A DNA stretch of 64,000 nucleotides from assembly GCF_003952945.1 (NCBI RefSeq), contig NZ_QXGK01000002.1, positions 1 through 64,000 on the forward strand, written 5' to 3'. Source of the DNA: Bifidobacterium samirii. Its GTDB lineage: Bacteria; Actinomycetota; Actinomycetes; Actinomycetales; Bifidobacteriaceae. Position numbers and translations under genes: made by a program. The notes beneath the pieces are model-generated. The model saw only the letters and a list, made by a program, of their open reading frames with translations, made no database searches and was not told the DNA's origin. Positions 50,601 through 60,193 of the stretch are shown here, piece by piece (position 1 is the first letter of the stretch; the number at the start of each line of letters is the position of its first letter).

Positions 50601-52181
50601 ATGCATAGGCGGACAAGCAACTCCCTGCGATCCTGGCTCATCTTCATCGCCACGGCCACCGCGCTCAGCGTGATCGTCGCCGTCGTCTGGTCGTCCCTCG
50701 GCCGCGCCGGACTCATCCCCGACCCCGACCTCAGTCAGGACCGCGCCGCCGTCATCGGACTCACCGACGCGCCCGACACGCTCGACATCCGCACCGACAG
50801 CGACCCCGCCGTCGAACGCGCGCTCCTCGGCAACGTCTACGAGACGCTCCTCGACCGCGACGACGACAACAAAGTCGTCGCCGGACTCGCCAGCCAATGG
50901 ACCGTCTCCGACGACGCGCTCACCTACACGTTCACCATCCCCGAAGGACTCACCTTCTCCAACGGCGACACGCTCGACTCATCCGACGCCGTCTGGTCCC
51001 TCCAGCAGCTCGTCGAACACCAGTACGTCGGCCACGACGGCCTCGACGCACTCGCCGGCGTCACCAACCCCGACCCCACCACCCTCGTCCTCACCCTCAG
51101 CCGCCCCGACCCCACGATTCCCCGCACCCTCACCGGCCGTGCCGGCATCATCCACGACGCCGACGCCACCGCCCAGCGCGCCATCGACGTCCCCGGCAGC
51201 GGCCCGTTCACCATCGAATCCTTCACCCCCGGCGAACGCATCGAACTCGCCGCCAACCCGCATCACCACGGCGACGCGCCCGCCAGCGGCCACATCACCA
51301 TCCGCTACCACGCCGACGCGACCACGCTCGCCGACGCGCTGAAGAACGGCGACGTCGACGCGGCCGCGCCCGCCGACCCGACCGACGCCGCGGCGCTCGC
51401 GTCCGCGCTCGGAGGCAGCGACGGCAGCAGCGACGACGACGCCGACGGCAACGCCGACGGCGGCTCGTTCACGATCGCCGACGGCACGTCCACGTCGGAG
51501 ACGATCCTCACGTTCAACCACGAAGGCGAGTCGATCCTGTCCGACGAACAGGTGCGCCGCGCCGTGCGCTACGCGATCGACAACGCGTCGATCGCCGCCG
51601 CGCAGCCGGACGCCGTCGCCGCGCTCGGCGGGCCCATCGGACCGTTGGAGGACGGCTACGAGGACCTGACCGGCGCCTACCCGTACAATCCCGACACGGC
51701 CCGCGGCCTGCTGTCCTACTTCTACGCGAACTACTTCGGCACGCTCGACCTGCTCGTGCCCACCGAATACGCCGACATGGGCAATACGATCGCCGGCCAG
51801 CTGGGCGCCGTGGGTCTGACCGTCACCGTCGAGACGCTCGACAAGGCCGAAGTCGAACGCCGCGTCACCGAAGGCAGCTACACGCTCGCCGTCACCACGA
51901 CCGACGGCGTCGACGACACGTCCGTGTACGCCACGTCCGACAACGTCATGCACTACACGAGCGGCACCGTCCAGCAGGCGTGGAAGGCGGCGATGGCGGC
52001 CACCAGCCAGCAGGACTACGAGACGCTGCTGCGCGCGTATGCGGCGACCGTCGGCAACGACGCGCCCTGCGACTGGCTGTACGCCCGCAAGACGACCGTC
52101 GCCATGCGCGCCGGCGTCAGCGGCCTGACCGCCAACATGGCCGACCGCCGGCTACCGCTCGCCAAGCTGCTGGCGCAGTAG
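50601..52181 (+). CDS. ABC transporter solute-binding protein family 5 (peptide-type)
   Basis: This 526-residue protein has an N-terminal membrane segment (about 12-32) with no lipobox Cys, so it is probably anchored by an uncleaved signal or cleaved by signal peptidase I. The extracellular part is a SBP_bac_5 fold (GNVYETLLDRDDDNKVVAGLASQW, FTIPEGLTFSNGD). An Asp/Gly-rich insert (about 270-300) is unusual. No permease or ATPase genes adjoin, so it is an orphan that may work with a distant transporter. Confidence 0.82.
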   Translation: MHRRTSNSLRSWLIFIATATALSVIVAVVWSSLGRAGLIPDPDLSQDRAAVIGLTDAPDTLDIRTDSDPAVERALLGNVYETLLDRDDDNKVVAGLASQWTVSDDALTYTFTIPEGLTFSNGDTLDSSDAVWSLQQLVEHQYVGHDGLDALAGVTNPDPTTLVLTLSRPDPTIPRTLTGRAGIIHDADATAQRAIDVPGSGPFTIESFTPGERIELAANPHHHGDAPASGHITIRYHADATTLADALKNGDVDAAAPADPTDAAALASALGGSDGSSDDDADGNADGGSFTIADGTSTSETILTFNHEGESILSDEQVRRAVRYAIDNASIAAAQPDAVAALGGPIGPLEDGYEDLTGAYPYNPDTARGLLSYFYANYFGTLDLLVPTEYADMGNTIAGQLGAVGLTVTVETLDKAEVERRVTEGSYTLAVTTTDGVDDTSVYATSDNVMHYTSGTVQQAWKAAMAATSQQDYETLLRAYAATVGNDAPCDWLYARKTTVAMRAGVSGLTANMADRRLPLAKLLAQ

Positions 52182-52288
52182 GTTCCGGACGGCCGCCGGC
52201 GGCGCCGCCCGCCCGACCGCCGGAACCTGCGGGAACCCGCCGAAATCCGCCCGGTCCGCCCGGCCGACCCCCTGTCGCCGAAGCCTCA

Positions 52289-52301
52289 TAAAATCGCGCG
52301 T
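52289..52301 (+). promoter_or_regulatory. Leaderless -10 element for valS
   Basis: TAAAAT (52289-52294) is seven bases before the valS ATG; the sequence between is not purine-rich. Confidence 0.5.
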
Positions 52302-55031
52302 ATGAGCGAAAGCACCATCATCAACGCAAATCTGACCCCGCTGCCCGACAAGGTGGGCGTGGACGGCCTCGAGGACAAGTGGCGCGCCTGCTGGGACGAG
52401 CAGGGCACCTACAAGTTCGGCGGCACCCGTGACCGCAAGGCCGTGTATTCGATCGACACCCCGCCGCCCACCGTCTCCGGTTCGCTGCACGTGGGCCACG
52501 TGTTCAGCTACACCCACACCGACATCATCGCGCGATTCAAGCGCATGCGCGGCTACGACGTCTTCTACCCGATGGGCTGGGACGACAACGGCCTGCCCAC
52601 CGAGCGCCGCGTGCAGAACTACTACGGCGTGCGCGTCGACACGTCCATGCCGTACGATCCCGACTTCGTGCCCCCGTTCGAAGGCACCGACGGCAAGAAG
52701 ATCGACGCCAAGGACCAGGTCCCGATCTCGCGCCAGAACTTCATCGAACTGTGCGAGAAGCTCACCGCGCAGGACGAGAAGCTGTTCGAGGCGCTGTGGC
52801 GCAAGCTGGGCCTGTCGATCGACTGGTCGCAGACCTACCACACCATCGGCGAGCATCCGCGCCGCGTCGCCCAGAAGGCGTTCCTGCGCAACCTCGCCCG
52901 CGGCGAGGCCTACCAGCAGGATGCGCCGGGCCTGTGGGACGTGACGTTCCAGACCGCCGTCGCCCAGGCCGAGCTGGAAAGCCGCGAATACCCCGGCTTC
53001 TACCACAAGGTCGCGTTCCGCTTCGAGGACGGCACCCCGATCTACATCGAGACGACCCGCCCCGAGCTGCTGGCCGCCTGCACCTCGCTGATCGCCCACC
53101 CGGACGACGAACGCTACAAGCCGTTCTTCGGCAAGGAGGTCTACTCCCCGCTGTTCCGCGTCAAGGTGCCGATCCTCGCGCACCCGGCCGCCGAAATGGA
53201 CAAGGGCGCCGGCATCGCCATGTGCTGCACCTTCGGCGACGTGACCGACGTGCAGTGGTGGCGCGACCTGAAGCTGCCGACCCGTTCGATCATCCAGCGC
53301 AACGGCCGCATCGTCATGGACACGCCGGACTGGATCGAGGACGAGGCCGGCCGCGCCATGTTCGAGCAGACCGCCGGCAAGACCACGTTCTCCGCCCGCA
53401 AGATCATCGTCGACGCGCTGCGCGAATCCGGCGATCTGGACGGCGAGCCGACCCCCACCAAGCGTATGACGAACTTCTACGAGAAGGGCGACAAGCCGCT
53501 CGAGATCGTCACCTCCCGCCAGTGGTATCTGAAGAACGGCGGCACCGACGCGGCGCTCAACGCGCAGCTCATCGAACGCGGCAAGGAGCTGGACTTCCAC
53601 CCCGACTTCATGCGCGTGCGCTACGAGAACTGGGTGCACGGCCTCAACGGCGACTGGCTGATCTCCCGCCAGCGCTTCTTCGGCGTCCCGTTCCCGCTGT
53701 GGTATCCGCTGGATGAGCACGGCGAGCCCGACTACGCGCATCCGATCACGCCGAGCGAGGACATCCTGCCGATCGACCCGACCATCGACGTGCCGGCCGG
53801 CTACGATGCGGCGCAGCGCGACGTGCCCGGCGGCTTCACCGCCGAGCAGGACATCATGGACACGTGGGCGACCTCGTCGCTCACCCCGCAGATCGTGACC
53901 CGCTGGGCCGAGCCGGGCGAGGACAACGAGGCGCTGTTCAACGCGACGTTCCCGATGGACCTGCGTCCGCAGGGCCAGGACATCATCCGCACCTGGCTGT
54001 TCTCCACCGTTGACCGCGCACATCTGGAGAACGGCTGCCTGCCGTGGGCGAACGCCACCCTGTCGGGCTGGATCCTCGACCCGGACCACAAGAAGATGTC
54101 CAAGTCGAAGGGCAACGTCGTCGTGCCGAACGAGCCGATCGAGAAGTTCGGCGCCGACGCGGTGCGCTACTGGTCCGCCGCGGCCCGTCTGGGCCTCGAC
54201 GCCACGTACGACGAGGGCCAGATGAAGATCGGCCGCCGCCTCGCCATCAAACTGCTCAACGCCACCAAGTTCGCGCTGGCGATCGGCCGCGAGGACGAGA
54301 ACCATCACGTGGGCGCCCCGGCGACCGCCGCCTGGGATCCGGCCGACGTGACCGAGGCGCTCGACCGCGCCGCCATGTCCCGTCTGGCGCTCGTCGTGCG
54401 CCAGGCCACCGAGGCGCTGGAATCCTACGAGCATTCCAAGGCGCTGGAGGCGATCGAAAGCTACTTCTGGCAGTTCTGCGACGACTACATCGAGCTGGTC
54501 AAGAACCGCGCGTACGGCACCGCCGAATCCACCGGCCATGTGCCGGGCGAGGCCGCGATCCGCTCCGCCCGCACCGCGCTGGGCCTCGGCCTCGACGCGT
54601 TCGCCCGCCTGCTCGCCCCGTACCTGCCGTACGCGGCCGAAGAGGTGTGGAGCTGGATGCACGCCGACGCCGGTTCGGTGCACCGCGCCGCCTGGCCGGA
54701 TGCGACCGTGTACGAGGCCGCCGCGGGCGACGCGTCCGCCGACCTGCTCGACCACGCCGGCGAGGCGCTGGCCGCGCTGCGCGGCATCAAGTCGAAGGCC
54801 AAGGTCTCGATGAAGACGCCGATCCTGTCCGTCACGCTGGGCGCCGCCGACGACGTGCGCGCCGCGCTCGAATCCGCGATCGACGACATCGCCGAAGCGG
54901 GCCGTGTGACCGGCGCGATCGAGTTCGCCGCCCCGGCCGCCGCCGAAGGCGACGCCGACGCGGCCGCCGACGCCGTGATCGGCGTCGTGGCCAGCGAGCT
55001 GGGCGAGCCGCCGGCGAAGAAGGCCAAGTAA
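52302..55031 (+). CDS. valS: Valyl-tRNA synthetase
   Basis: This 909-residue class I enzyme charges tRNA-Val. The HIGH motif is HVGH (63-66), MGWDDNGLPTERRVQNY follows, the editing domain lies at about 220-420, KMSKS is at 598-602, and an anticodon-binding helical domain and short C-terminal coiled coil complete it. Two tRNA-Val genes are in the same window. An 21-bp-stem terminator follows. Confidence 0.96.
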   Translation: MSESTIINANLTPLPDKVGVDGLEDKWRACWDEQGTYKFGGTRDRKAVYSIDTPPPTVSGSLHVGHVFSYTHTDIIARFKRMRGYDVFYPMGWDDNGLPTERRVQNYYGVRVDTSMPYDPDFVPPFEGTDGKKIDAKDQVPISRQNFIELCEKLTAQDEKLFEALWRKLGLSIDWSQTYHTIGEHPRRVAQKAFLRNLARGEAYQQDAPGLWDVTFQTAVAQAELESREYPGFYHKVAFRFEDGTPIYIETTRPELLAACTSLIAHPDDERYKPFFGKEVYSPLFRVKVPILAHPAAEMDKGAGIAMCCTFGDVTDVQWWRDLKLPTRSIIQRNGRIVMDTPDWIEDEAGRAMFEQTAGKTTFSARKIIVDALRESGDLDGEPTPTKRMTNFYEKGDKPLEIVTSRQWYLKNGGTDAALNAQLIERGKELDFHPDFMRVRYENWVHGLNGDWLISRQRFFGVPFPLWYPLDEHGEPDYAHPITPSEDILPIDPTIDVPAGYDAAQRDVPGGFTAEQDIMDTWATSSLTPQIVTRWAEPGEDNEALFNATFPMDLRPQGQDIIRTWLFSTVDRAHLENGCLPWANATLSGWILDPDHKKMSKSKGNVVVPNEPIEKFGADAVRYWSAAARLGLDATYDEGQMKIGRRLAIKLLNATKFALAIGREDENHHVGAPATAAWDPADVTEALDRAAMSRLALVVRQATEALESYEHSKALEAIESYFWQFCDDYIELVKNRAYGTAESTGHVPGEAAIRSARTALGLGLDAFARLLAPYLPYAAEEVWSWMHADAGSVHRAAWPDATVYEAAAGDASADLLDHAGEALAALRGIKSKAKVSMKTPILSVTLGAADDVRAALESAIDDIAEAGRVTGAIEFAAPAAAEGDADAAADAVIGVVASELGEPPAKKAK

Positions 55032-55062
55032 GGCGCGTTTCGGTCTGACCTAGCCCGATACG

Positions 55063-55107
55063 CGCAAGGAGGGGGTCCATTCCGATGGAATGGACCCCCT
55101 CCTTGCG
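55063..55107. terminator. valS/chorismate mutase bidirectional terminator
   Basis: The 21-nt arm at 55063-55083 is exactly complementary to 55087-55107 with a GAT loop, and a T run follows on the plus strand. Confidence 0.9.
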
Positions 55108-55158
55108 TTTGCAGGACCGGCATCGTCCCGGCGACCGTCGCAGCCGGACCGGCGACGA

Positions 55159-55554
55159 TCAGGCGAACACGTCGAGCACGCCCGGGTCGCCGCCGGCGTC
55201 GGCGATGCGCTGGTGACGCTTCTTCGCCTCGGTGACGACGAACTCGCGGTAGATCTCGGCGATGTCGGGGTCGAGGCCGGCGTCGACGGCGAGACGGTGC
55301 AGCCGTTCGATCTGGTATTCCTCGCGCTTGTAGTCGGCCGGCGCGAATCCGGCGCGCGCCTTGAGCGCGCCCACCTGCGTCGTGTACTTGAACCGTTCGG
55401 CCAGCAGCGCGATGATGGCCATGTCGACGTTGTCGATGGACTGGCGAAGCATCGTGATCTTCGCCACCTCCAGCGCCGTTTCGGGATGCTCCTGCGCCTG
55501 CGCCGAGTCGATGGTCGACTCGCGCCAATCATTGTTGGTATCGGTATCGCTCAT
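55159..55554 (-). CDS. Chorismate mutase, AroQ type
   Basis: This 131-residue all-helical protein fits the AroQ fold: LRQSIDNVDMAIIALLAERFKYTTQVGALKAR in helix 1 with its Arg and Lys, followed by EEYQIERLHRLA and a third helix IYREFVVTEAKKRHQRI. It converts chorismate to prephenate for Phe and Tyr. TAGGCT (55561-55566, minus strand) is six bases before the ATG, another leaderless arrangement. Confidence 0.88.
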   Translation of the reverse strand: MSDTDTNNDWRESTIDSAQAQEHPETALEVAKITMLRQSIDNVDMAIIALLAERFKYTTQVGALKARAGFAPADYKREEYQIERLHRLAVDAGLDPDIAEIYREFVVTEAKKRHQRIADAGGDPGVLDVFA

Positions 55555-55723
55555 ACGCCCAGCCTACCGTGCCCGTGCAACCGACGACGTCGTCACGCGG
55601 TGTCGGGGACGCACTCCCCCGCCGGGCGTGACGGCGGCGTGACGGTGCCGCAACGGCAAGGGCCGGGCTCCGATTCCGTCGTGGGAATCGAAACCCGACC
55701 CTGTGCACGTGGCGTCACGCGGC

Positions 55724-57871
55724 TCAGTTGCCGTTGACGGCGCCGCCGCCCTGCTGCTGGACGATCGCGGCGAGGAAGTCGCGGTTCGTCGGCGCCTTCT
55801 TGAGGCGCGGCACGAGCGTCTGGTACGCCTGTTCCGGCTCCATGCCGCCGAAGAGGCGACGCAGGCGGTAGATGATCGGCAGTTCCTGCGGGTTGGTGAT
55901 GAGCTCCTCGCGGCGGGTGCCGGACGCGTTGATGTCGATGGCCGGGAAGAGGCGCTTGTCGGCCAGTTCGCGGCTGAGCTTGAGTTCCATGTTGCCGGTG
56001 CCCTTGAACTCCTCGAAGATCACCTCGTCCATCTTCGAGCCGGTCTCCACCAGCGCGGACGAGATGATGGTCAGGGAGCCGCCGTTCTCGATGTTGCGGG
56101 CCGCGCCGAAGAACTTCTTCGGCGGGTAGAGGGCCTGCGCGTCGACGCCGCCGGACAGGATACGGCCGGAGGCGGGGGCGGCGATGTTGTAGGCGCGGGC
56201 GAGGCGGGTCATGGAGTCGAGCAGCACGACCACGTCCTGGCCGAGCTCCACGAGTCGCTTGGCGCGTTCGATGGCGAGTTCGGCGACGGTGGTGTGGTCG
56301 GATGCGGGACGGTCGAAGGTGGAGGCGATGACCTCGCCCTGCACGGTGCGCTGCATGTCGGTGACCTCCTCGGGACGTTCGTCCACGAGGACGACCATCA
56401 GGTGCACCTCCGGGTTGTTGGTCGCGATCGCGTTGGCGATGTTCTGCAGCGTGATCGTCTTGCCGGCCTTCGGCGGGGAGACGATGAGGCCGCGCTGGCC
56501 CTTGCCGATCGGCGCGACGATGTCCATGATGCGGCCGGTGAGCTTGTTGGCGGTCGTCTCCTGCTTGAGGCGCTCCTGCGGGTACAGCGGGGTGAGCTTG
56601 CTGAACTGCGGACGGTCGGCCGCCTCCTCGACGCTCATGCCGTTGATCGTGTCGATGGACTGCAGCGGCACGAACTTCTGGCGCTGGTTGCGGCGGTCGC
56701 CTTCGCGCGGCGTGCGGATCGTGCCCTGCACGGCGTCGCCCTTGCGCAGACCGTACTTCTTGACCTGGCCCATCGACACGTACACGTCGTTGGGGCCGGG
56801 CAGGTAGCCGGAGGTGCGCACGAACGCGTACGAGTCGAGCACGTCGACGATGCCGGCGATCGTGACGACGTCGTCCTGCTCCTCGCGGCGCATGTCGCGC
56901 GCGGGACGTTCGTCGCGCTCCATGCGCTCGCCACGGTCGGCGCGGTCGTCGCGCATCGTGCGTTCGGTGCGGTCGTTACGCTCGTCGAAGTCGCGGTCGC
57001 GGCCGCGCATGCGGCGCTGATGACGGTCGGTGCGTTCCGTACGGTCGCCGCGCTCGTTGCGCTCGTCGCGGCCGGCGCGTTCGGCGCGTTCCGCGTTGCG
57101 CTCCGCACGGTCGGCGCGGTTGCGGCTGCGACGGGTGAATTCGCGTTCCATCGGCTCGTCGCCGGCGGTGTCGCGCTTCGGTTCGCGCTGGTCGGGCAGG
57201 GTGGCGAGGATGTCGTCGAGGTCGCGCACGACGTCGTCGGACGGCTGGTCCATGCGGCGGCGACGGCGCATCTGGCCGTCCTCGCCGTCCATGTCGCGGC
57301 GGCGGCGCTGACGGTCGTCGTCCAGCGGCTTGCGTCGGCGTTCCGCACGATCGCCGGTCGGCGGCAGGCCGAGGTCGCCGAGGAGGGCGGCTCCGGCGGC
57401 CTCCTCGTCGCGGCGCTGGCGGCGCGGTCGGGTTTCGGCGGGCAGTTCGATGGCCGGCTGGTCGGCGGCGATCGCCTGCTTGATGGAGTCGGCGCGGTTG
57501 CGACGGATCTTGCGCAGCGGCTGCTCCTCGTCGGAGGTCTCCTTGACCGTGGCGGGCTTGTCGGCCGGCAGCGGCAGGTCGATGACCGGCTCGGCGGGGG
57601 CCGTGGTTTCAACGGGCGTGGTCTGCGCGGGCGCGTCGGTGCGCTCGGGCTGGGCGGCGGCTGCTGACGACTCGGTCTTCGCCGGCTTGGCGGTCGTCTT
57701 GGGGGCGCGCACGGTGACGCCTTCGGGGGCCTGGCCGCCGGATCGCGCGGCCTGCAGGGTGGCGAGCAGGTCGGGCTTGCGCATCGTGGACGTGCCGCGC
57801 AGGCCCATCTGCTTGGCGAGCTCCTTGAGCTCGGGGAGTTTCATATCCTCAAGATTCTGGCTTGTTGCCAC
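55724..57871 (-). CDS. rho: Transcription termination factor Rho
   Basis: This 715-residue hexameric RNA helicase has a Rho_N domain at the start ([15 protein letters not shown]), a very charged insert of Arg, Asp, Asn and Glu (about 95-330; [18 protein letters not shown]), an RNA-binding cold-shock-like domain, Walker A PPKAGKT, Walker [17 protein letters not shown] and R-loop [12 protein letters not shown]. The insert is far longer than in E. coli Rho and typical of actinobacteria. GTG is chosen as start because AAAGG lies seven bases upstream; readings further upstream have no family similarity. Confidence 0.95.
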   Translation of the reverse strand: MATSQNLEDMKLPELKELAKQMGLRGTSTMRKPDLLATLQAARSGGQAPEGVTVRAPKTTAKPAKTESSAAAAQPERTDAPAQTTPVETTAPAEPVIDLPLPADKPATVKETSDEEQPLRKIRRNRADSIKQAIAADQPAIELPAETRPRRQRRDEEAAGAALLGDLGLPPTGDRAERRRKPLDDDRQRRRRDMDGEDGQMRRRRRMDQPSDDVVRDLDDILATLPDQREPKRDTAGDEPMEREFTRRSRNRADRAERNAERAERAGRDERNERGDRTERTDRHQRRMRGRDRDFDERNDRTERTMRDDRADRGERMERDERPARDMRREEQDDVVTIAGIVDVLDSYAFVRTSGYLPGPNDVYVSMGQVKKYGLRKGDAVQGTIRTPREGDRRNQRQKFVPLQSIDTINGMSVEEAADRPQFSKLTPLYPQERLKQETTANKLTGRIMDIVAPIGKGQRGLIVSPPKAGKTITLQNIANAIATNNPEVHLMVVLVDERPEEVTDMQRTVQGEVIASTFDRPASDHTTVAELAIERAKRLVELGQDVVVLLDSMTRLARAYNIAAPASGRILSGGVDAQALYPPKKFFGAARNIENGGSLTIISSALVETGSKMDEVIFEEFKGTGNMELKLSRELADKRLFPAIDINASGTRREELITNPQELPIIYRLRRLFGGMEPEQAYQTLVPRLKKAPTNRDFLAAIVQQQGGGAVNGN

Positions 57872-58026
57872 TCGTATACCTTTCCTCGAGCAATGCCGGG
57901 CCGGGCCGGACTCTGCGCTAAGAATGATTGCGGCCATCGCCGCGACAGATCGTCCGGCGCACTCCATGCGCCCGGACTCCGCAATACTGTACAACCGCAC
58001 GGCGACCAACACGCTGGAATACGCGG

Positions 58027-58054
58027 AAAGCCCGCCGCACAGGCGACGGGCTTT
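58027..58054. terminator. Possible terminator upstream of rho
   Basis: AAAGCCCG (58027-58034) pairs with CGGGCTTT (58047-58054) between the UGM-like gene's end and rho. Confidence 0.55.
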
Positions 58055-58097
58055 CGATTCAGCGCAGTTCGGATGACGTTCCGTCATCCGTCTGTCC

Positions 58098-58205
58098 GGG
58101 AAAAGTAGATAACGCGTGCGGCAGGAGCCGTCCGAAGCCGAAGGCGTACGAAGGTACGTCGAGCGCTGAGGAAAGGCTTCTGACGCTCCGTTATCTACTT
58201 TTCCC
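58098..58205. mobile_element. MITE-like element with 17-bp terminal inverted repeats, copy 1
   Basis: GGGAAAAGTAGATAACG (58098-58114) is exactly complementary to 58189-58205. The interior shares a 22-bp identical core (58141-58162) with the adjacent copy 2. No open reading frame is supported. Whether it is mobile is inferred from form only. Confidence 0.6.
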
Positions 58206-58206
58206 A

Positions 58207-58311
58207 GGAAAAGGAATCGACGCGTGCGGCATCAAGGCGCACCGAGGGAAGGCGTACGAAGGTACGTCGACCGAGGAGCAACGCAGATGACGCTCCGTCG
58301 ATTACTTTTCC
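58207..58311. mobile_element. MITE-like element copy 2, overlaps gene end
   Basis: GGAAAAGGAATCGACG (58207-58222) pairs with CGTCGATTACTTTTCC (58296-58311) with one mismatch. The same 22-bp core lies at 58249-58270. The right end contains the last codons and the stop of the UGM-like flavoprotein gene. Confidence 0.6.
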
Positions 58312-59930
58312 TCGTGGTAGGACTTTTCGGTGTTGACGGACCACACGTTCTTCTTGGACGTCTTGCCGGTCTTGATGTTGGAGACGGCTTCGATGGCGGT
58401 GGCCATGGAGTGGTCCATGTTGTTGTAGTGGTGCTGGCCGTTGCGTCCGACGCAGTAGAGGTTGCCGAAGGAGTCGAGGTATTCGACGAGCTCGTCCATC
58501 TGGTCGTAGGTGTCGAAGTAGGCGGGGTATGCCTTCTTGACCTTCTCGCGGTGGGTGTCGAGGACGTCGGCGGGGCTGGAGATGACCTTCATGCGCACCA
58601 TTTCGTTGATGGCGAACTTGACGCATTCGTCTTCGGTCATGTTCCAGAAGGAGTCGCCTTCGTCGCAGAAGTATTCGAGGCCGATCCAGACGGTGTCGTC
58701 GACGTTCTGGACGAGGTAGGGGCTCCAGTTGTTGAACACCTGGATGCGGCCGACGGTGAAGCCGGGGTCCTGCACGTAGATCCAGCAGTCGGGCACGATC
58801 GGCGGGTTGCCGAGGGTGGGGATGGTGGTGGTGTTCTTGAGGCGCAGGCGCTTGACGAGGAGGCCGACGGTGACGAAGTCGCGGTAGGGCAGGCCGTTGG
58901 CGATGCGGCTCATGTCGGCGGGCACGACGTGCGCGGCCGGCTTGGCGGCGACCGTGTCGTCGGTGGGTGCGCCGGCTTCGTCCATCGCGTTGACGAGGTC
59001 CTTGATGGGCATGGTGGAGATGAACTGGTCGGCGGTCAGCTCGGTGCGTTCGCCGGCGGCGTTCTCGTAGACGACGGCGCTGATGCGGCCGTCCTGCTGG
59101 CGCACCTCGACGACGTTCGCGTCGGTGAGGACGGTGGCGCCGGCGGCTTCGCAGCGCTTCTCGACGGTCTCCCACAGCTGGCCGGGACCGTACTTGGGGT
59201 ACCAGAACTCCTCGATCAGGGAGGTTTCGACCTCGCTGTTGGAGCGCTTCTTGGGGCTGAGCTTGGCGAACGCGTTCTTGAGCACGCCGAGCACGCTCAG
59301 GCCCTTGACGCGCTGGGCGCCCCAGTCGGCGGAGATCTGGGAGGGGTGACGTCCCCACAGCTTCTCGGTGTAGCCTTCGAAGAACATCGAGTAGAGCTTG
59401 CGGCCGAAGCGGTTGATGTAGAAGTTCTCGAGGTTGTCCTCGGGGAGCTTGTGGAACATGGAGGCGAGGTAGCTGAAGCCGGCCTGCATGGTCATCGTGA
59501 AGCCCATGGCCTTGAACGTGGCGGGCTTGAGGGAGATCGGGTAGTCGAAGAATCGGCCGCCGTAGAAGATGCGGGAGACGCGGTGGCGCTTGAGCATCAC
59601 TTCGTCGGTGACTTCGGGGTCGGGGCCGCCGGGTTCCATGTCGTGTTCGCGGCCGAGCTTGCGGTCATCGTAGCTGGGGGCGCCCTGCAGCGGCAGCACG
59701 TCCTTCCACCAGTCCATGATGCGCGTGTCCTTGGAGAAGAAACGGTGGCCGCCGATGTCCATGCGGTTGCCGTTGTGCTTGACGGTTCGGGAGATGCCGC
59801 CGAATTCGCGGGTCGCTTCGAGCACGGTCACGTCGTAATTCTCGGCGCCGCCGTCCTTGACGAATTCCCAGGCCGCGGTCAGACCAGCAGGACCGCCGCC
59901 GATGATCACTACGGATTGTTTCCGGGTCAC
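58302..59930 (-). CDS. FAD-dependent oxidoreductase, UDP-galactopyranose mutase-like
   Basis: This 542-residue protein begins with the FAD-binding Rossmann motif VVIIGGGPAGLTAAWEF and an amine-oxidase/UGM-type second motif (DIGGHRFFSKD). FYGGRFFDYPISLKP and FFEGYTEKLWGRHPSQIS resemble UDP-galactopyranose mutases, but it is about 150 residues longer than classical Glf, so the exact reaction (galactofuranose formation or another flavin reaction) is uncertain. The GTG start has AAGGAG upstream. The C-terminus lies inside a MITE-like element. Confidence 0.8.
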   Translation of the reverse strand: MTRKQSVVIIGGGPAGLTAAWEFVKDGGAENYDVTVLEATREFGGISRTVKHNGNRMDIGGHRFFSKDTRIMDWWKDVLPLQGAPSYDDRKLGREHDMEPGGPDPEVTDEVMLKRHRVSRIFYGGRFFDYPISLKPATFKAMGFTMTMQAGFSYLASMFHKLPEDNLENFYINRFGRKLYSMFFEGYTEKLWGRHPSQISADWGAQRVKGLSVLGVLKNAFAKLSPKKRSNSEVETSLIEEFWYPKYGPGQLWETVEKRCEAAGATVLTDANVVEVRQQDGRISAVVYENAAGERTELTADQFISTMPIKDLVNAMDEAGAPTDDTVAAKPAAHVVPADMSRIANGLPYRDFVTVGLLVKRLRLKNTTTIPTLGNPPIVPDCWIYVQDPGFTVGRIQVFNNWSPYLVQNVDDTVWIGLEYFCDEGDSFWNMTEDECVKFAINEMVRMKVISSPADVLDTHREKVKKAYPAYFDTYDQMDELVEYLDSFGNLYCVGRNGQHHYNNMDHSMATAIEAVSNIKTGKTSKKNVWSVNTEKSYHEEK

Positions 59931-60108
59931 TTGGTTCTCCTTATAACGAAATCAGGGACAGCTTACCGCATGGCCGGGAAGCGCACATCGGTTGCGTGCG
60001 GTTTGCACACAATCGGCCCATCGGCGTGGCCGGCGGGCCGACCGGCGACGGCCGCGACGGCGGATGCCGGACCGTCGGCGCGGTCGCGGGGGCGGCCGCG
60101 GATACGCG

Positions 60109-60140
60109 AGGACCCCGCCGATCGCCGTCAGCGGGGTCCT
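60109..60140. terminator. Terminator after DUF2469 gene
   Basis: AGGACCCCGC (60109-60118) pairs exactly with GCGGGGTCCT (60131-60140). The rest of the gap to the next gene at 59930 shows only GC-rich sequence. Confidence 0.6.
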
Positions 60141-60193
60141 TCGTCGGGTCGTACCGGCCGGCCACTCCTACCGGGTCCGGCCAACCGCCGAAC

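Noticed and set aside
55703-57667. Long frame opposite rho
   Set aside because: It mirrors the Arg/Asp-rich insert codons of rho and encodes an Ala/Val/Leu-rich string without a recognisable fold.
58098-58311. Terminator or rRNA/tRNA-like gene between rho and the flavoprotein
   Set aside because: The two units do not fold as a tRNA and have long terminal inverted repeats; element-like repeats explain them better, though a terminating effect remains possible.
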